Positions 39,895 through 50,787 of a stretch of DNA of 64,000 bases are shown in pieces. A program made the translations under genes and the position numbers. Source of the stretch: Pelagibacteraceae bacterium AG-325-E08 (GTDB lineage: Bacteria > Pseudomonadota > Alphaproteobacteria > Pelagibacterales > Pelagibacteraceae); contig QBYE01000002.1 of NCBI GenBank assembly GCA_003282985.1, positions 32,399 through 96,398 of the forward strand. The letters run 5' to 3'. The first letter of the stretch is position 1. The number at the start of each line of letters is the position of its first letter. The notes below the pieces were generated by a model. It was not told the DNA's origin. It saw only the letters and a program-made list of their open reading frames with translations, and made no database searches.

Positions 39895-40359
39895 TCATTT
39901 TTCTGTACTAATTTCTTTTCCGTCATTCTCCATTGCTGAGACTAATGTATGCCAAGATAATGTAGCACATTTTACTCTCATTGGGTATTGTTTAACACCT
40001 GACAAACACATCAACTTTGTTTTATCATCTTCCTTTAATATATTAGATTTAAGTTTGGGGTTTTCTTTTATCATTCCTAAAAAATCTTCAATAATTTCTT
40101 TAGCTTCATTATCACTCTTACCTTTCATTAAATCTGTCATAATTGAAGCTGATGCCATTGAAATAGCACAACCACTACCTTCAAAAGAAATGTCTTCCAC
40201 TTTTCTTTGATCATTTAATTTTAAATAAACATGTACATTATCTCCACATAATGGATTATTTCCTTTAGCATCTTTATTAAAGTTATCAGTCTTACCTAAG
40301 TTTCTAGGATTCTTACCATGTTCTAATATTATTTCTTGATATAATTCTTTTAAATTCAT
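39895..40359 (-). CDS. sufU: SufU-like Fe-S scaffold/sulfur transfer protein
   Basis: NPLCGDNVHVYL, GSGCAISMASASIMTDL, RVKCATLSW. Confidence 0.92.
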   Translation of the reverse strand: MNLKELYQEIILEHGKNPRNLGKTDNFNKDAKGNNPLCGDNVHVYLKLNDQRKVEDISFEGSGCAISMASASIMTDLMKGKSDNEAKEIIEDFLGMIKENPKLKSNILKEDDKTKLMCLSGVKQYPMRVKCATLSWHTLVSAMENDGKEISTEK

Positions 40360-41576
40360 TTTAAATCAAAAATCTTTTTACATTTATTAATTGACTCATT
40401 TAGTTGGTCAAAATCTTCTTTTGTATTGTACACGCCAACTGAAGCTCTGGCACTTGCTGGTATTTCTAATTTATCATGAAGTATTTGACAACAATGATGG
40501 CCAGCTCTTATTGCAACACCATCCTCATCTAAGATTGTAGCAATATCGTGTGGGTGTACACCTTCAATTGTAAATGATAAAACTCCTCCTTTATTTTTTG
40601 GGTTACCAATTATTTTTACTGAGTTATTTTTTCTTAAAACTTCTTGACCATACTCAATTAATTCTCTTTCATGTTTTATTATATTTTCAATACCAATATT
40701 TTCTAAAAATTTGATTGACTGATCAAATGCTATTACTTGTGCAGTAGCCATTGTTCCTGCTTCATATTTGTTTGGTAAATCTCCATAAGTAATTCTATCT
40801 TTCTTTACTTCTTTGATCATTCCTCCTCCACCTTGATAAGGTGGTAATTCCTCAAGCCATTTTTTTTTACCATATAAAATTCCTAATCCTGTTGGTCCAT
40901 ACATTTTATGACATGAGATTGCATAAAAATCACAATCAAGATCTTGTACATCTATTTTTAAATGTGGGGCACCCTGACACCCATCTACTACTACTATAAT
41001 TCCTTTAGAGTGAGCAAGTTCAGTTATCTCTTTAATTGGTAGTATTGCCCCCGTAACATTTGATAAATGATTAACTGCTATTACCTTTGTTTTTGGTGTT
41101 ATCATTTTTTCAATATTCTCAATTGGAATTTCACCTTGATCATTAATTTCTGCAAAATTAATCTTTATATTTTTTGATTTTCTTAGATAATGCCACGGCA
41201 CATAATTAGAATGATGTTCTAGTTCAGTTAATAATATTTCATCCCCCTCATCTAAGTATTTTTGTCCTAAAGTATTTGCTACCAAATTAAGTGCTTCTGT
41301 TGCACCTTTTGTAAAAACAATCTCATTTTTATCTTTTGCATTAATATATTTTTGAACTGATGATCTTGTATTTTCATATAAATTAGTGGCAGCTACGGCT
41401 AAATAATGGATGCTTCTTCCTACATTAGAAAATTGTTTTGTATAAAACTCGTTTATCCTATCAATAACTACTTTAGGTTTTTGTGAAGAATTAGCACTAT
41501 CTAAATAGACTAAATCATTATTTTGTATTTTTTCATCAAATATAGGAAATTCTTTTTTAATATCATCTATATTCAT
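40356..41576 (-). CDS. sufS: cysteine desulfurase
   Basis: ELEHHSNYVPW, SCHKMYGPTGLGILYGKK, RAGHHCCQ. Confidence 0.95.
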   Translation of the reverse strand: MNIDDIKKEFPIFDEKIQNNDLVYLDSANSSQKPKVVIDRINEFYTKQFSNVGRSIHYLAVAATNLYENTRSSVQKYINAKDKNEIVFTKGATEALNLVANTLGQKYLDEGDEILLTELEHHSNYVPWHYLRKSKNIKINFAEINDQGEIPIENIEKMITPKTKVIAVNHLSNVTGAILPIKEITELAHSKGIIVVVDGCQGAPHLKIDVQDLDCDFYAISCHKMYGPTGLGILYGKKKWLEELPPYQGGGGMIKEVKKDRITYGDLPNKYEAGTMATAQVIAFDQSIKFLENIGIENIIKHERELIEYGQEVLRKNNSVKIIGNPKNKGGVLSFTIEGVHPHDIATILDEDGVAIRAGHHCCQILHDKLEIPASARASVGVYNTKEDFDQLNESINKCKKIFDLK

Positions 41577-42820
41577 TCTTTTAATCCAATCATATTTTTA
41601 ACTAAATTTTTAATTTCTGTATCTGTTATTTTTTCAACTACATCTAACAGAAAACCATTAATCAAAAGTTCTTTTGACTGTTGATAATTCAATCCTCTAG
41701 ACATTAAATAAAATATCGAGTTTTCATCAAGACTTCCTGATGCAGATCCATGAGAACATTTTACGTCATCAGCGTATATTTCTAGTTCAGGCTTAGCGTT
41801 AAATTCGGAAGTTTCATCAAGTAAAATTGCTTTACTTAATTGATATCCGTCAGTTTTTTGTGCCTTTGAGTCTACAAATATTTTACCTTGATAGGCAGAT
41901 TTTGAATTTTTCCCTAAAACACTTTTTATCAATTGATAACTTTTTGTATTTTTAACCAAATGGTTAATTATAGTTCTTATTTCGTGATGTTGCCCATCAT
42001 TTAATGAGAAAATACCATTTACGAATGCTGATGAATATTCTCCTTTTAAGTTACAATTAATTTCATTTTTTGAAAAATTCGATCCTGAAGATAGGACAAA
42101 AGTCTCTGAAACACTGTTATTATCTTGTTCAATATTATTATAAGAATATCTGATATTTTTATTTTGTGCTTTATCAATCTTATAATTTTTTAAAATAGCA
42201 TTTTCTTTTAAATCAAAATTATAAAAAATATTAATGAAATTATTTTCTGATCCATCATTAAACAAGTCTATTAATCTTAAAGAACTATTTTGTTCTAGTT
42301 GAAATTCTAATTTTAAATTAAAATTTTTAGATTTAATTTTGTTATTTGTAGAGTGATAAACAACAAGAGGTTTTTTTAAAGTATAATTCTTTTTTACAGT
42401 AATTTTGTAACATTTATTTGTGAAAGCATTATTTAAAGATATGAGAGAATTATCATCTTCTAATCTATTCACAAATTTAAAATCATCATTAATTTCTATC
42501 TTATCATGATCTTCATGAGTAAAATCAACCTTCTCCACTTTTCCATTTATGAAGACAATTTTATTATGTTCTATACCTTCTACAAAAATTGAGGTGTCAA
42601 CTTTGTTAGTGAAAGAATAATCGTTATAAAAACTTAATTCACCAATATTTTTTTTAATAATTTGGCTTAAGTCTGAAAATTTCCAGTTTTCAAGTTTTCT
42701 AGTTGGAAAACCAGTTTCTAAAAATTTATTTAAATACATTTTTTTTAATTCAACATCTTTTTCAGAAAAAGCTGAGGTTTTAATTATTTTTTCAAAATCT
42801 GTTTTAATTTGTTCAGTCAT
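41573..42820 (-). CDS. sufD: Fe-S cluster assembly protein SufD
   Basis: PELEIYADDVKCSHGSASGSLDENSIFYLMSRGL. Confidence 0.95.
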   Translation of the reverse strand: MTEQIKTDFEKIIKTSAFSEKDVELKKMYLNKFLETGFPTRKLENWKFSDLSQIIKKNIGELSFYNDYSFTNKVDTSIFVEGIEHNKIVFINGKVEKVDFTHEDHDKIEINDDFKFVNRLEDDNSLISLNNAFTNKCYKITVKKNYTLKKPLVVYHSTNNKIKSKNFNLKLEFQLEQNSSLRLIDLFNDGSENNFINIFYNFDLKENAILKNYKIDKAQNKNIRYSYNNIEQDNNSVSETFVLSSGSNFSKNEINCNLKGEYSSAFVNGIFSLNDGQHHEIRTIINHLVKNTKSYQLIKSVLGKNSKSAYQGKIFVDSKAQKTDGYQLSKAILLDETSEFNAKPELEIYADDVKCSHGSASGSLDENSIFYLMSRGLNYQQSKELLINGFLLDVVEKITDTEIKNLVKNMIGLKE

Positions 42821-43555
42821 TTAATTAAAATTTTCGTATCCTTTTTTTTCTAATTCTAATGCAAGTTCTGGTCCTCCAGATTTGATTATTTTTCCATTCA
42901 TTAATACATGAACAAAATCTGGTTTTATGTAGTCTAGCAATCTTTGATAGTGAGTAATTATTAAGAAAGAATTATCTTTACTTCTCAGTGTGTTCACTCC
43001 ATCAGATACAACCTTTAAAGCATCAATATCTAACCCTGAATCAGTTTCATCTAAAATAGATAGCTTGGGTGATAACATTGACATTTGTAAAATTTCATTT
43101 TTCTTTTTTTCACCTCCAGAAAAACCAACATTTAACTGTCTATTTAATTTTTCCTCATCAAATTTTAGTTCTCTCGCTTTTTCTTTTACAAGTTTTAAAA
43201 ATTCGATTGCATCAAGTTCTTTTTCTCCTTTTGCTTTTCTTATGGCGTTTAAAGAGGTTTTTAAAAAGATATTGGTATTTACACCTGGAATTTCTAACGG
43301 ATATTGAAATGCTAAAAATATTCCTTTATGTGCTCTTTCCTCAGTTTCAAGCTCAAATAAATTATTATTCTCAAAAAGTACTTCTCCAGATATTTCATAT
43401 CCTTTTTTGCCAGATAATATGTTTGATAATGTGCTTTTACCTGAACCATTAGGACCCATAATTGCGTGTACTTCACCAGGATTAATATTAAGTGAAAAAT
43501 CTTTTAAAATTGATTTATCCTCAATGTTTGCACTTAGATTATTTATTTTTAACAT
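42821..43555 (-). CDS. sufC: Fe-S cluster assembly ATPase SufC
   Basis: IMGPNGSGKSTLSNILSG, GFSGGEKKKNEILQM, LDETDSGLDIDAL. Confidence 0.96.
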   Translation of the reverse strand: MLKINNLSANIEDKSILKDFSLNINPGEVHAIMGPNGSGKSTLSNILSGKKGYEISGEVLFENNNLFELETEERAHKGIFLAFQYPLEIPGVNTNIFLKTSLNAIRKAKGEKELDAIEFLKLVKEKARELKFDEEKLNRQLNVGFSGGEKKKNEILQMSMLSPKLSILDETDSGLDIDALKVVSDGVNTLRSKDNSFLIITHYQRLLDYIKPDFVHVLMNGKIIKSGGPELALELEKKGYENFN

Positions 43556-44997
43556 TAACCAACGCTCCCTTCCAAGCTTATACCTACTAGTTTTTGAGCC
43601 TCTACAGCAAATTCCATTGGTAATTGTTGAAGCACTTCTTTACAAAATCCGTTTACGATTAATCCAACAGCTTCTTCTGGATTTAAACCTCTTTGCTGAC
43701 AATAATGTAATTGTTCCTCACTTATTTTAGAAGTCGTAGCCTCATGAGCTATATTTGAGTCAAAATTTTTATTTTTAATATATGGTACAGTATGAGCCCC
43801 ACACTTATTTCCCATTAATAAAGAATCACACTGAGTATAATTACTTGAATTTTTTGCTTTTGAATTAATGTCAACTAATCCTCTGTAAGTCATATCTGAA
43901 AATCCTGCGCTAATACCTTTTGATATAATCTTACTTTTTGTATTTTTACCTAAATGGATCATCTTAGTTCCAGTATCAGCTTTTTGATGATTATTAGTTA
44001 TCGCGATTGAATAAAATTCACCTATTGAATTATCTCCTTTTAATATACAGCTAGGATATTTCCAAGTTATAGCTGAGCCAGTTTCTACTTGTGTCCAAGA
44101 AATTTTAGAATTTTTGCCTTTGCACAACCCTCTTTTAGTTACAAAATTATATATTCCTCCTTTACCATTTTCATCTCCTGGATACCAATTTTGAACTGTT
44201 GAATATTTTATCTCAGCATCCTCAAGTGCAATTAATTCTACATTAGCAGCGTGTAGTTGGTTTTCATCTCTCATTGGTGCCGTACACCCTTCTAAATAAC
44301 TTACATAACTTCCTTTATCTGCTATAATCAAAGTTCTTTCAAATTGTCCTGTCTCTGATGCATTGATTCTAAAATAAGTTGATAGTTCCATTGGGCATTT
44401 AATTCCTTCTGGAATATAAACAAATGACCCATCGGTAAATACAGCAGAATTTAAAGTTGCGAAGAAATGATCTGTTGTTGGTATAACTGTTCCTAAATAT
44501 TTTTTTACTAGATCTGGGTGTTTTTGAATAGCTTCAGACATAGAGCAAAAAATTATTCCCTGTTTAGTTAATTCATCTTTAAAAGTTGTTGCAACAGAAA
44601 CAGAGTCAAAAACAGCATCAACGGCAATACCATTTAACCTTGCTTGTTCTTGTAATGGTATACCAAGCTTTTTATAAGTTTCTAAAAGTTTAGGATCAAG
44701 TTCATCAAGGCTTTTTGGTTTGTCGTTCATGCTTTTGGGTGCTGAATAGTAATATAAGTCTTGGTAATCTATTTTTGGATATTTTGGTTTTTGCCAATTA
44801 GGTTCTTTTAATTGTTTAAATCTTTCGAATGCTTTTAATCTAAAATCTAACATCCATTTTGGTTCCTTTTTAATATTAGAAATAAATTTAATTACATCTT
44901 CATTTAAACCTTTGGGCGCTCTGATATTTTCTATATCGGTTGAAAACCCATATTTATAATCTTTTAATTTTTCTATATCTTTTTCTCTTTTATCCAT
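43555..44997 (-). CDS. sufB: Fe-S cluster assembly protein SufB
   Basis: [46 protein letters not shown]. Confidence 0.96.
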   Translation of the reverse strand: MDKREKDIEKLKDYKYGFSTDIENIRAPKGLNEDVIKFISNIKKEPKWMLDFRLKAFERFKQLKEPNWQKPKYPKIDYQDLYYYSAPKSMNDKPKSLDELDPKLLETYKKLGIPLQEQARLNGIAVDAVFDSVSVATTFKDELTKQGIIFCSMSEAIQKHPDLVKKYLGTVIPTTDHFFATLNSAVFTDGSFVYIPEGIKCPMELSTYFRINASETGQFERTLIIADKGSYVSYLEGCTAPMRDENQLHAANVELIALEDAEIKYSTVQNWYPGDENGKGGIYNFVTKRGLCKGKNSKISWTQVETGSAITWKYPSCILKGDNSIGEFYSIAITNNHQKADTGTKMIHLGKNTKSKIISKGISAGFSDMTYRGLVDINSKAKNSSNYTQCDSLLMGNKCGAHTVPYIKNKNFDSNIAHEATTSKISEEQLHYCQQRGLNPEEAVGLIVNGFCKEVLQQLPMEFAVEAQKLVGISLEGSVG

Positions 44998-44998
44998 T

Positions 44999-45424
44999 TT
45001 AAACTCTTCTCTCAGAATTGTCTTTAACTAAATCTTCTAAACTTTTTTTATCAAAAAAATTATTAATATGATTTTCAAGTTCATCCCAAAGATTATGCGT
45101 AAGGCATTTTACAGCTTTGCCATTACATCCTTTTTTTGACTCTTTTTTACATTGAACTGTTTTTACTTTTTCATCTACTGCCTCAAAAATATTTATAAGC
45201 TTTATTTCTTTAGCTTTTTTATTTAAAATATATCCCCCTTGAGTGCCTCTCACACTTTGAACTATTTCTTTTTTTCTTAACTTTGAGAATATTTGTTCTA
45301 AATAATCCAATGAAATTCCTTGTCTTAGTGAAATGTCTCTTAGAGAAACTGGATTGATATTATTAAATCTAGCTAGGTCTACTAGAGCCATTACTGCATA
45401 TCTACCTTTTGATGTAAGCTTCAT
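44999..45424 (-). CDS. iscR: Rrf2-family regulator, IscR-like
   Basis: [44 protein letters not shown]; heads the suf operon. Confidence 0.92.
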   Translation of the reverse strand: MKLTSKGRYAVMALVDLARFNNINPVSLRDISLRQGISLDYLEQIFSKLRKKEIVQSVRGTQGGYILNKKAKEIKLINIFEAVDEKVKTVQCKKESKKGCNGKAVKCLTHNLWDELENHINNFFDKKSLEDLVKDNSERRV

Positions 45425-45444
45425 AAGTCCTTATTTTACGGGGA

Positions 45445-45472
45445 TATATATAAACCCGACTAAAATAGTCAA
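45445..45472 (-). promoter_or_regulatory. iscR-suf promoter with perfect palindrome GACTATTTTAGTC overlapping a -35-like TTGACT
   Basis: Minus strand TTGACTATTTTAGTCGGGTTTATATATAT. Confidence 0.6.
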
Positions 45473-45558
45473 GTATCTAAGATAAAAAAAAACTAACATT
45501 TTGTCACGCAGTTGTGATAAACCTAATTTTTTTTTGAGAATAATAATCAATAACAATT

Positions 45559-46215
45559 ATGGATAACAAAATTTTAGAAATTTTTATTCCTGGTCCTGCT
45601 GGAAGATTAGAGGCTAAATATTTTAAAAGTAAAAAAAGTACTTCACCAGTAGCTTTGGTTCTACAACCACATCCACAATACGGAGGAACAATGAACAATA
45701 AAGTTGTTGTTGAAACTTTTCATACATTTATGGATAATGATTTTTCTGTTTGTCGAGTAAATTTTAGAGGAGTTGGTAAAAGTGATGGTGAATTTGATAA
45801 TGGTCAAGGCGAATTAGCTGACGCTGCTGCAGCTTTAGATTGGTTGGAAAGAGAAAATTTTGATAACTCACAATGTTGGGTTTCAGGATTTTCATTTGGA
45901 TCTTTAATTGCAATGCAACTACTAATGAGACGACCTGAAATAAATAGATTTATAGCAATTTCTCCACAGCCTAATGTTTATGATTTTTCATTTTTATCTC
46001 CATGTCCAACTTCTGGTCTTATGATATACGGTAAAAAGGATGAACTTGTACCTATAGAACATATAAATGAACTCGATAAAAGATTAAGTGCTCAAAAAGG
46101 AATTAAAGTTGAATTCCAATCAATAAATGATGCTAATCATTTTTTTTCAAAAAATGAATCTTCTTTGGTAAAAAGTTTGGATAAGTATATTAAAAAAGAA
46201 ACTGCACTTTATTAA
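45559..46215 (+). CDS. alpha/beta hydrolase
   Basis: LQPHPQYGGTMNNKVV, VNFRGVGKSDGEFD, GFSFGSLIA. Confidence 0.88.
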   Translation: MDNKILEIFIPGPAGRLEAKYFKSKKSTSPVALVLQPHPQYGGTMNNKVVVETFHTFMDNDFSVCRVNFRGVGKSDGEFDNGQGELADAAAALDWLERENFDNSQCWVSGFSFGSLIAMQLLMRRPEINRFIAISPQPNVYDFSFLSPCPTSGLMIYGKKDELVPIEHINELDKRLSAQKGIKVEFQSINDANHFFSKNESSLVKSLDKYIKKETALY

Positions 46216-47339
46216 AAATTTTTAATTAAAACTCCACCAATAGTTGGTGCTTTGCATTTAGTTGTACCTGGAAAAGAAATGGGTAAATTTAAAAAAGATC
46301 TTATAGCAAGATATGCAAACGCCTCTGATTCTATATAATCTCCATCAACACCATAATCATCAATTGGCTGGATAATGAAATTTTTAGGCGTTGTATTTTT
46401 TATTCTTTCTATTAAATTAATATTTTTTCTTCCTCCACCACAAATTAAAATTTTGCAAGGTTTATCTTTTACATCTGACAAGAAATTTAAAAGTTCTACT
46501 CCTATTATTCTTGCTGTAAATTCAGTAAGAGTTGCTGCTCCATCATCTAAATCAAGACCTCTTACAAATCCTACGCTGAAATCTTTTATGTCAAATGATG
46601 AAATTTTTTGGTTAGGCTTATTTTCAAAATTTTCTAGAGCTTGATTAAGAATTAAATTATTTATTTTTCCTCTTTTTGCAATATCTCCATTAAAATCAAA
46701 TTTCTTTTTGATATTATTTCTCACCCATTCATCTATTAAACAATTACCTGGACCTAAGTCTCTACTTAAAAAACTATCTTTATCATAATCATTTATTAAA
46801 GTTGCATTTGCAATACCACCAATGTTTAAAATACAAACTGGTAGATCAATCTTGTTTTGTTTGATGATTAATTTGTGAAAAACTGGGGCCAAAGGAGCTC
46901 CCTCGCCCCCATTTTGAATATCATTTTTTCTAAAATTATAGATTACTTTTTTTTTAGAAAGTTGAGATAATAAGTTGCCGTCTCCAATTTGTTTGGAAAT
47001 TTTTTCTAATGGATTATGATATAATGTTTGCCCATGAAAACCTATAAAATCAATATTCTTATCAATGGATTCTAAAACTTCGTTAGTAACCTTAGCGTGA
47101 AATAGAGTTATATTTTTTTCAAGAGAATAAATTTCTTTTTCATTTTTTTTTAGATCTTCTAATTTAGAAATCTTTGCTTTTAAATAGTGAAGTTTTTCGT
47201 ATATTTTTTGATCATATTTAAAATACTTATTTAATATATTGCTGTAATTATCTACTCCATTTGAGCTAATTATAGAGGCATCTACACCATCTCCTGATGT
47301 GCCACTCATTAATCCTAATGCTGTAAATATCTTTTCCAT
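46212..47339 (-). CDS. anmK: anhydro-N-acetylmuramic acid kinase
   Basis: LMSGTSGDGVDASI, GFHGQTLYHNP, GDGNLLSQ, DLGPGNCLID. Confidence 0.94.
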   Translation of the reverse strand: MEKIFTALGLMSGTSGDGVDASIISSNGVDNYSNILNKYFKYDQKIYEKLHYLKAKISKLEDLKKNEKEIYSLEKNITLFHAKVTNEVLESIDKNIDFIGFHGQTLYHNPLEKISKQIGDGNLLSQLSKKKVIYNFRKNDIQNGGEGAPLAPVFHKLIIKQNKIDLPVCILNIGGIANATLINDYDKDSFLSRDLGPGNCLIDEWVRNNIKKKFDFNGDIAKRGKINNLILNQALENFENKPNQKISSFDIKDFSVGFVRGLDLDDGAATLTEFTARIIGVELLNFLSDVKDKPCKILICGGGRKNINLIERIKNTTPKNFIIQPIDDYGVDGDYIESEAFAYLAIRSFLNLPISFPGTTKCKAPTIGGVLIKNF

Positions 47340-47386
47340 TCTTATTCTTTTTTAATAAAATTTGTATATTGTATAACTATAAGCTT

Positions 47387-48616
47387 ATGAATAAATTTTT
47401 AAAAGAATTTAAAGATAGAGGTTATTTCTATCAATGTACCAACGAAGAAGATTTATCAAAATTACTGGAAAAAGAAAAAATCAAAGGTTACATCGGTTTT
47501 GATTGCACTGCAGAAAGTCTCCACGTTGGAAGTTTGCTTCAAATTATGTGTTTAAGACTTCTTCAAAACCATGGGCACAGACCTATTGTATTATTAGGTG
47601 GTGGGACAACAAGGATTGGTGATCCATCTGGTAAAGATAAAACGAGAAAAATTTTAACTGAAAAGGAAATAGAAAAAAATATTAAAAGTATTGAAAAAAT
47701 ACTAAAAAATTTTTTAGATAATAAGAATCCAAAAACTAAACCTGTATTTGTAAATAATTATTCTTGGCTTAAAGGCTTAAATTATATTTCATTCCTAAGA
47801 GATATTGGAAAACACTTCACGATTAACAAAATGCTTACTTTTGAAAGTGTTAAGACTAGATTAGACAGAGAACAATCATTAAGTTATATGGAATTTAATT
47901 ATATGATTCTTCAGGCTTATGACTTTTTAGAATTAAATAAAAAAGAGAATTGTTCTTTGCAAATTGGTGGTTCTGATCAGTGGGGAAATATAGTTAATGG
48001 TACTGAACTTATTAAAAGATATTCAGGCAAACAAGCCTATGGTTTAACTACACCTCTTATTACATTGGCATCAGGAGCTAAAATGGGAAAAACAGAAACT
48101 GGTGCGATTTGGTTAGATAAAAAAATGTTATCATCTTATGATTATTGGCAATTTTGGAGAAATGTTGATGATAAAGATGTGATTAAATTTTTAAAAATAT
48201 TTACAGATTTAAGTATCGAAGAAATAGATAAAAATAAAAATGAGGACATAAATAGACTTAAGATAAGATTAGCAAATGAGGCAACCACAATGCTTCACGG
48301 TAAAAAAGCTGCTCAAAACTCTGAACAGGCTGCTAAAGAAGCTTTCTCTGGAAATTTGCTTGGTTCAAATTTGCCTTCAATAAAAATTAGAGCGAAGAGT
48401 ATCAATGAAAAAATAACTATTTTGGATTTAATAATTTTATCAAAAATGGAAAAGTCTAAAAGTGAGATAAGGAGATTAATTAAAGGAAATGCCATAAAAT
48501 TAAATGATAAGATGATATCGGATGAAAAGTTTATTATTAGTGATAAACTATTTCAAAATAATTATTTAAAACTTTCTATTGGAAAAAAAAGACATATTAA
48601 AATTGAAAAAGATTAG
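47387..48616 (+). CDS. tyrS: tyrosyl-tRNA synthetase
   Basis: GFDCTAESLHVGSLLQI, GGGTTRIGDPSGKDKTR, KMGKTETGAIW; start at MNKFLKEF. Confidence 0.95.
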   Translation: MNKFLKEFKDRGYFYQCTNEEDLSKLLEKEKIKGYIGFDCTAESLHVGSLLQIMCLRLLQNHGHRPIVLLGGGTTRIGDPSGKDKTRKILTEKEIEKNIKSIEKILKNFLDNKNPKTKPVFVNNYSWLKGLNYISFLRDIGKHFTINKMLTFESVKTRLDREQSLSYMEFNYMILQAYDFLELNKKENCSLQIGGSDQWGNIVNGTELIKRYSGKQAYGLTTPLITLASGAKMGKTETGAIWLDKKMLSSYDYWQFWRNVDDKDVIKFLKIFTDLSIEEIDKNKNEDINRLKIRLANEATTMLHGKKAAQNSEQAAKEAFSGNLLGSNLPSIKIRAKSINEKITILDLIILSKMEKSKSEIRRLIKGNAIKLNDKMISDEKFIISDKLFQNNYLKLSIGKKRHIKIEKD

Positions 48617-50787
48617 TTTTTTTTAATTTTTTCTAAAGTTCTTGTAATAAATCTTGGAGTAAGTGTTTTGATAGGATTTACTGAAGTTTCAAGTTTTTTA
48701 GGAGGGCCTTTTATTTTAAAACTTACACCAAAAACCCCTTCTCCAGTTTTTGAACCAACTAATATTTTACCTAACACAGGTAAAGATCCTATAAACTTAT
48801 TTACTGTAGTGGCAGGAACTAAGGTTCCTCTAAGACTTATAAGCTTATCTTTTTCAACATAACCATCCATTAAAATAGAAATTGCTGGGCCAATTGCATA
48901 AATTTCATCAATGATCATCTCATCTTTTTTGCTTTTAAATTTCATCTCAAATTCATCAAATCCTATACCCTCGCCTGATAAAATATCAGCAATACCTTGT
49001 AGAGAAGCAAGGGTTAAGATTTTTGTTAATGCAGGTAATTCTTTTAAATTAAAATCGTATATCTTAAGTGTTGATGTGGATTCATTAAACTTTTTTGAAC
49101 TATAGAAATCAAGTGTTCCATTATCAAAACCCTTAATAAATTTATATCTTTTTACAATTGGTTCAGCTTTATCGATATATAAAGTTGTAATCTTATCGTT
49201 GTTATTAGTATTAATAGTGAAATTTAACTTTTTATTATTAGGAAAACTTCCTTTTAAGTTAGCTTTTACAATCTCTTTGTTTTTAAAAAATATGTCACCA
49301 TTAAAATTAAATAAATCAAACTCGTTATCTAATAAAATTTTATCAATACTAACTTCAATTCTAGTATCAATATTAAAAAAATTAGAATCTTTATCATTAA
49401 ATAATAAGTCATCAATAAGACTATTAGCATTGAACGAAGATCCTTTTAAAATATATCGATTCTTAGTTTGATAAAGTTTAATCTGATTTTTTTGATTTTC
49501 TTGATCTGTATAGTTTAAAGAAACTGTTCCGAGCTTTACTATTTCAAATTTCTTATTAAATTTTATATTTTGAGCTCTAATTCTATTTTCTTTACTATCT
49601 ATAACAAAATTTTTAATATTAATTTCATTTTTTTTATTTTTTGATCCTTCTAATTGTATTAAAGCATTTGCCTCTTTATAATTTAAAGATTTTATGTTTA
49701 AAGGATTATCATTTATTTTAAGAGAAGTTTTAAAATCTAAAATATCATTTTTCTTATTAATAGAGTATTTAAAGATATCTTTATTATTTTGTATTAAAAT
49801 GTCTCCTTTACCATCTATATATAAATTATCTTCAAGATATTTGATTGATAACTTGTGATTTGATAAATAGAAATTTTCTTTAATATTTGGAAAAAAATTT
49901 ATTAACTCAAATTCATTAATAACAGAAAATTCATCAACCAACATGTCAGTTTCTAAGATTAAATTACGAAATTCAAATTTTCTATTTGTCTTGAATGAGA
50001 ATCTGTTGTTAGAACTAAATCTCAATTTTTCAAAATCAATCTCTGAAAAAAAAGGCTTAATTAATAAGTTTATGTTTTTTTTATCAAATACTATCTCTCT
50101 ATGCTTTATTTCTCCATCTATTAAAAAATCATCTTTAACTTTTTTAAGTGATATATTTTCAGATAGAAATTTTAAATCATTAAGAGTAAATGATATATCG
50201 CTTAATGATAGATTGTCTTTTTTAAAATTAAATATTAAATCTAATTTTTGAAGGTTGTATTTCTTAAGTATACTTAATCTAGTATCTCTCAAGAAACCAT
50301 TTACCTCATAATTGTTTTTAATATTACCATCAGAGTCGAATTCCAATTTAATATCACCAATTAAATAACCATTATTAATTGTTTTCTCTAACAAAAATAA
50401 TTCTGGTGAGTTTCTAAAAGATCTCAAAAATGAAATTAGATTTCTAATTTCTAATGATTTTGTAGAAATTTCTAAAATTTTAATAGAAAATTTATTTTCA
50501 ATCAATGATTTGATGGAAATTTGAGTTTTTAAACTTTCTAGTTCTACTGTTCCATTTTGATTTTTTAATTTTGATCCAATTGTTTTGATATTAAGTTTTA
50601 ATTTAAATGGATCTAAAACTAACTTAATCTTTTTTAATTCAATTTCAGTTTTTTTATCAATACTTTTAATCTTATCTTTGATTTGGTTGTTAAACCTATC
50701 TGTTTCAATTCCTATAGTGCTTAAATAAGTCGTTATAATTAAAAATATTAGAATTATTGATATAAAAATTTTTGAAATTATTTTCAT
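48613..50787 (-). CDS. AsmA-like / DUF3971-type envelope protein
   Basis: N-terminal TM, long beta-repeat protein, C-terminal GVFGVSFKIKGPPKKLETSVNPIKTLTPRF. Confidence 0.75.
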   Translation of the reverse strand: MKIISKIFISIILIFLIITTYLSTIGIETDRFNNQIKDKIKSIDKKTEIELKKIKLVLDPFKLKLNIKTIGSKLKNQNGTVELESLKTQISIKSLIENKFSIKILEISTKSLEIRNLISFLRSFRNSPELFLLEKTINNGYLIGDIKLEFDSDGNIKNNYEVNGFLRDTRLSILKKYNLQKLDLIFNFKKDNLSLSDISFTLNDLKFLSENISLKKVKDDFLIDGEIKHREIVFDKKNINLLIKPFFSEIDFEKLRFSSNNRFSFKTNRKFEFRNLILETDMLVDEFSVINEFELINFFPNIKENFYLSNHKLSIKYLEDNLYIDGKGDILIQNNKDIFKYSINKKNDILDFKTSLKINDNPLNIKSLNYKEANALIQLEGSKNKKNEINIKNFVIDSKENRIRAQNIKFNKKFEIVKLGTVSLNYTDQENQKNQIKLYQTKNRYILKGSSFNANSLIDDLLFNDKDSNFFNIDTRIEVSIDKILLDNEFDLFNFNGDIFFKNKEIVKANLKGSFPNNKKLNFTINTNNNDKITTLYIDKAEPIVKRYKFIKGFDNGTLDFYSSKKFNESTSTLKIYDFNLKELPALTKILTLASLQGIADILSGEGIGFDEFEMKFKSKKDEMIIDEIYAIGPAISILMDGYVEKDKLISLRGTLVPATTVNKFIGSLPVLGKILVGSKTGEGVFGVSFKIKGPPKKLETSVNPIKTLTPRFITRTLEKIKKN

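Noticed and set aside
42990-43730. Three plus-strand ORFs antisense to sufC/sufB
   Set aside because: Shadow ORFs of highly conserved suf genes.
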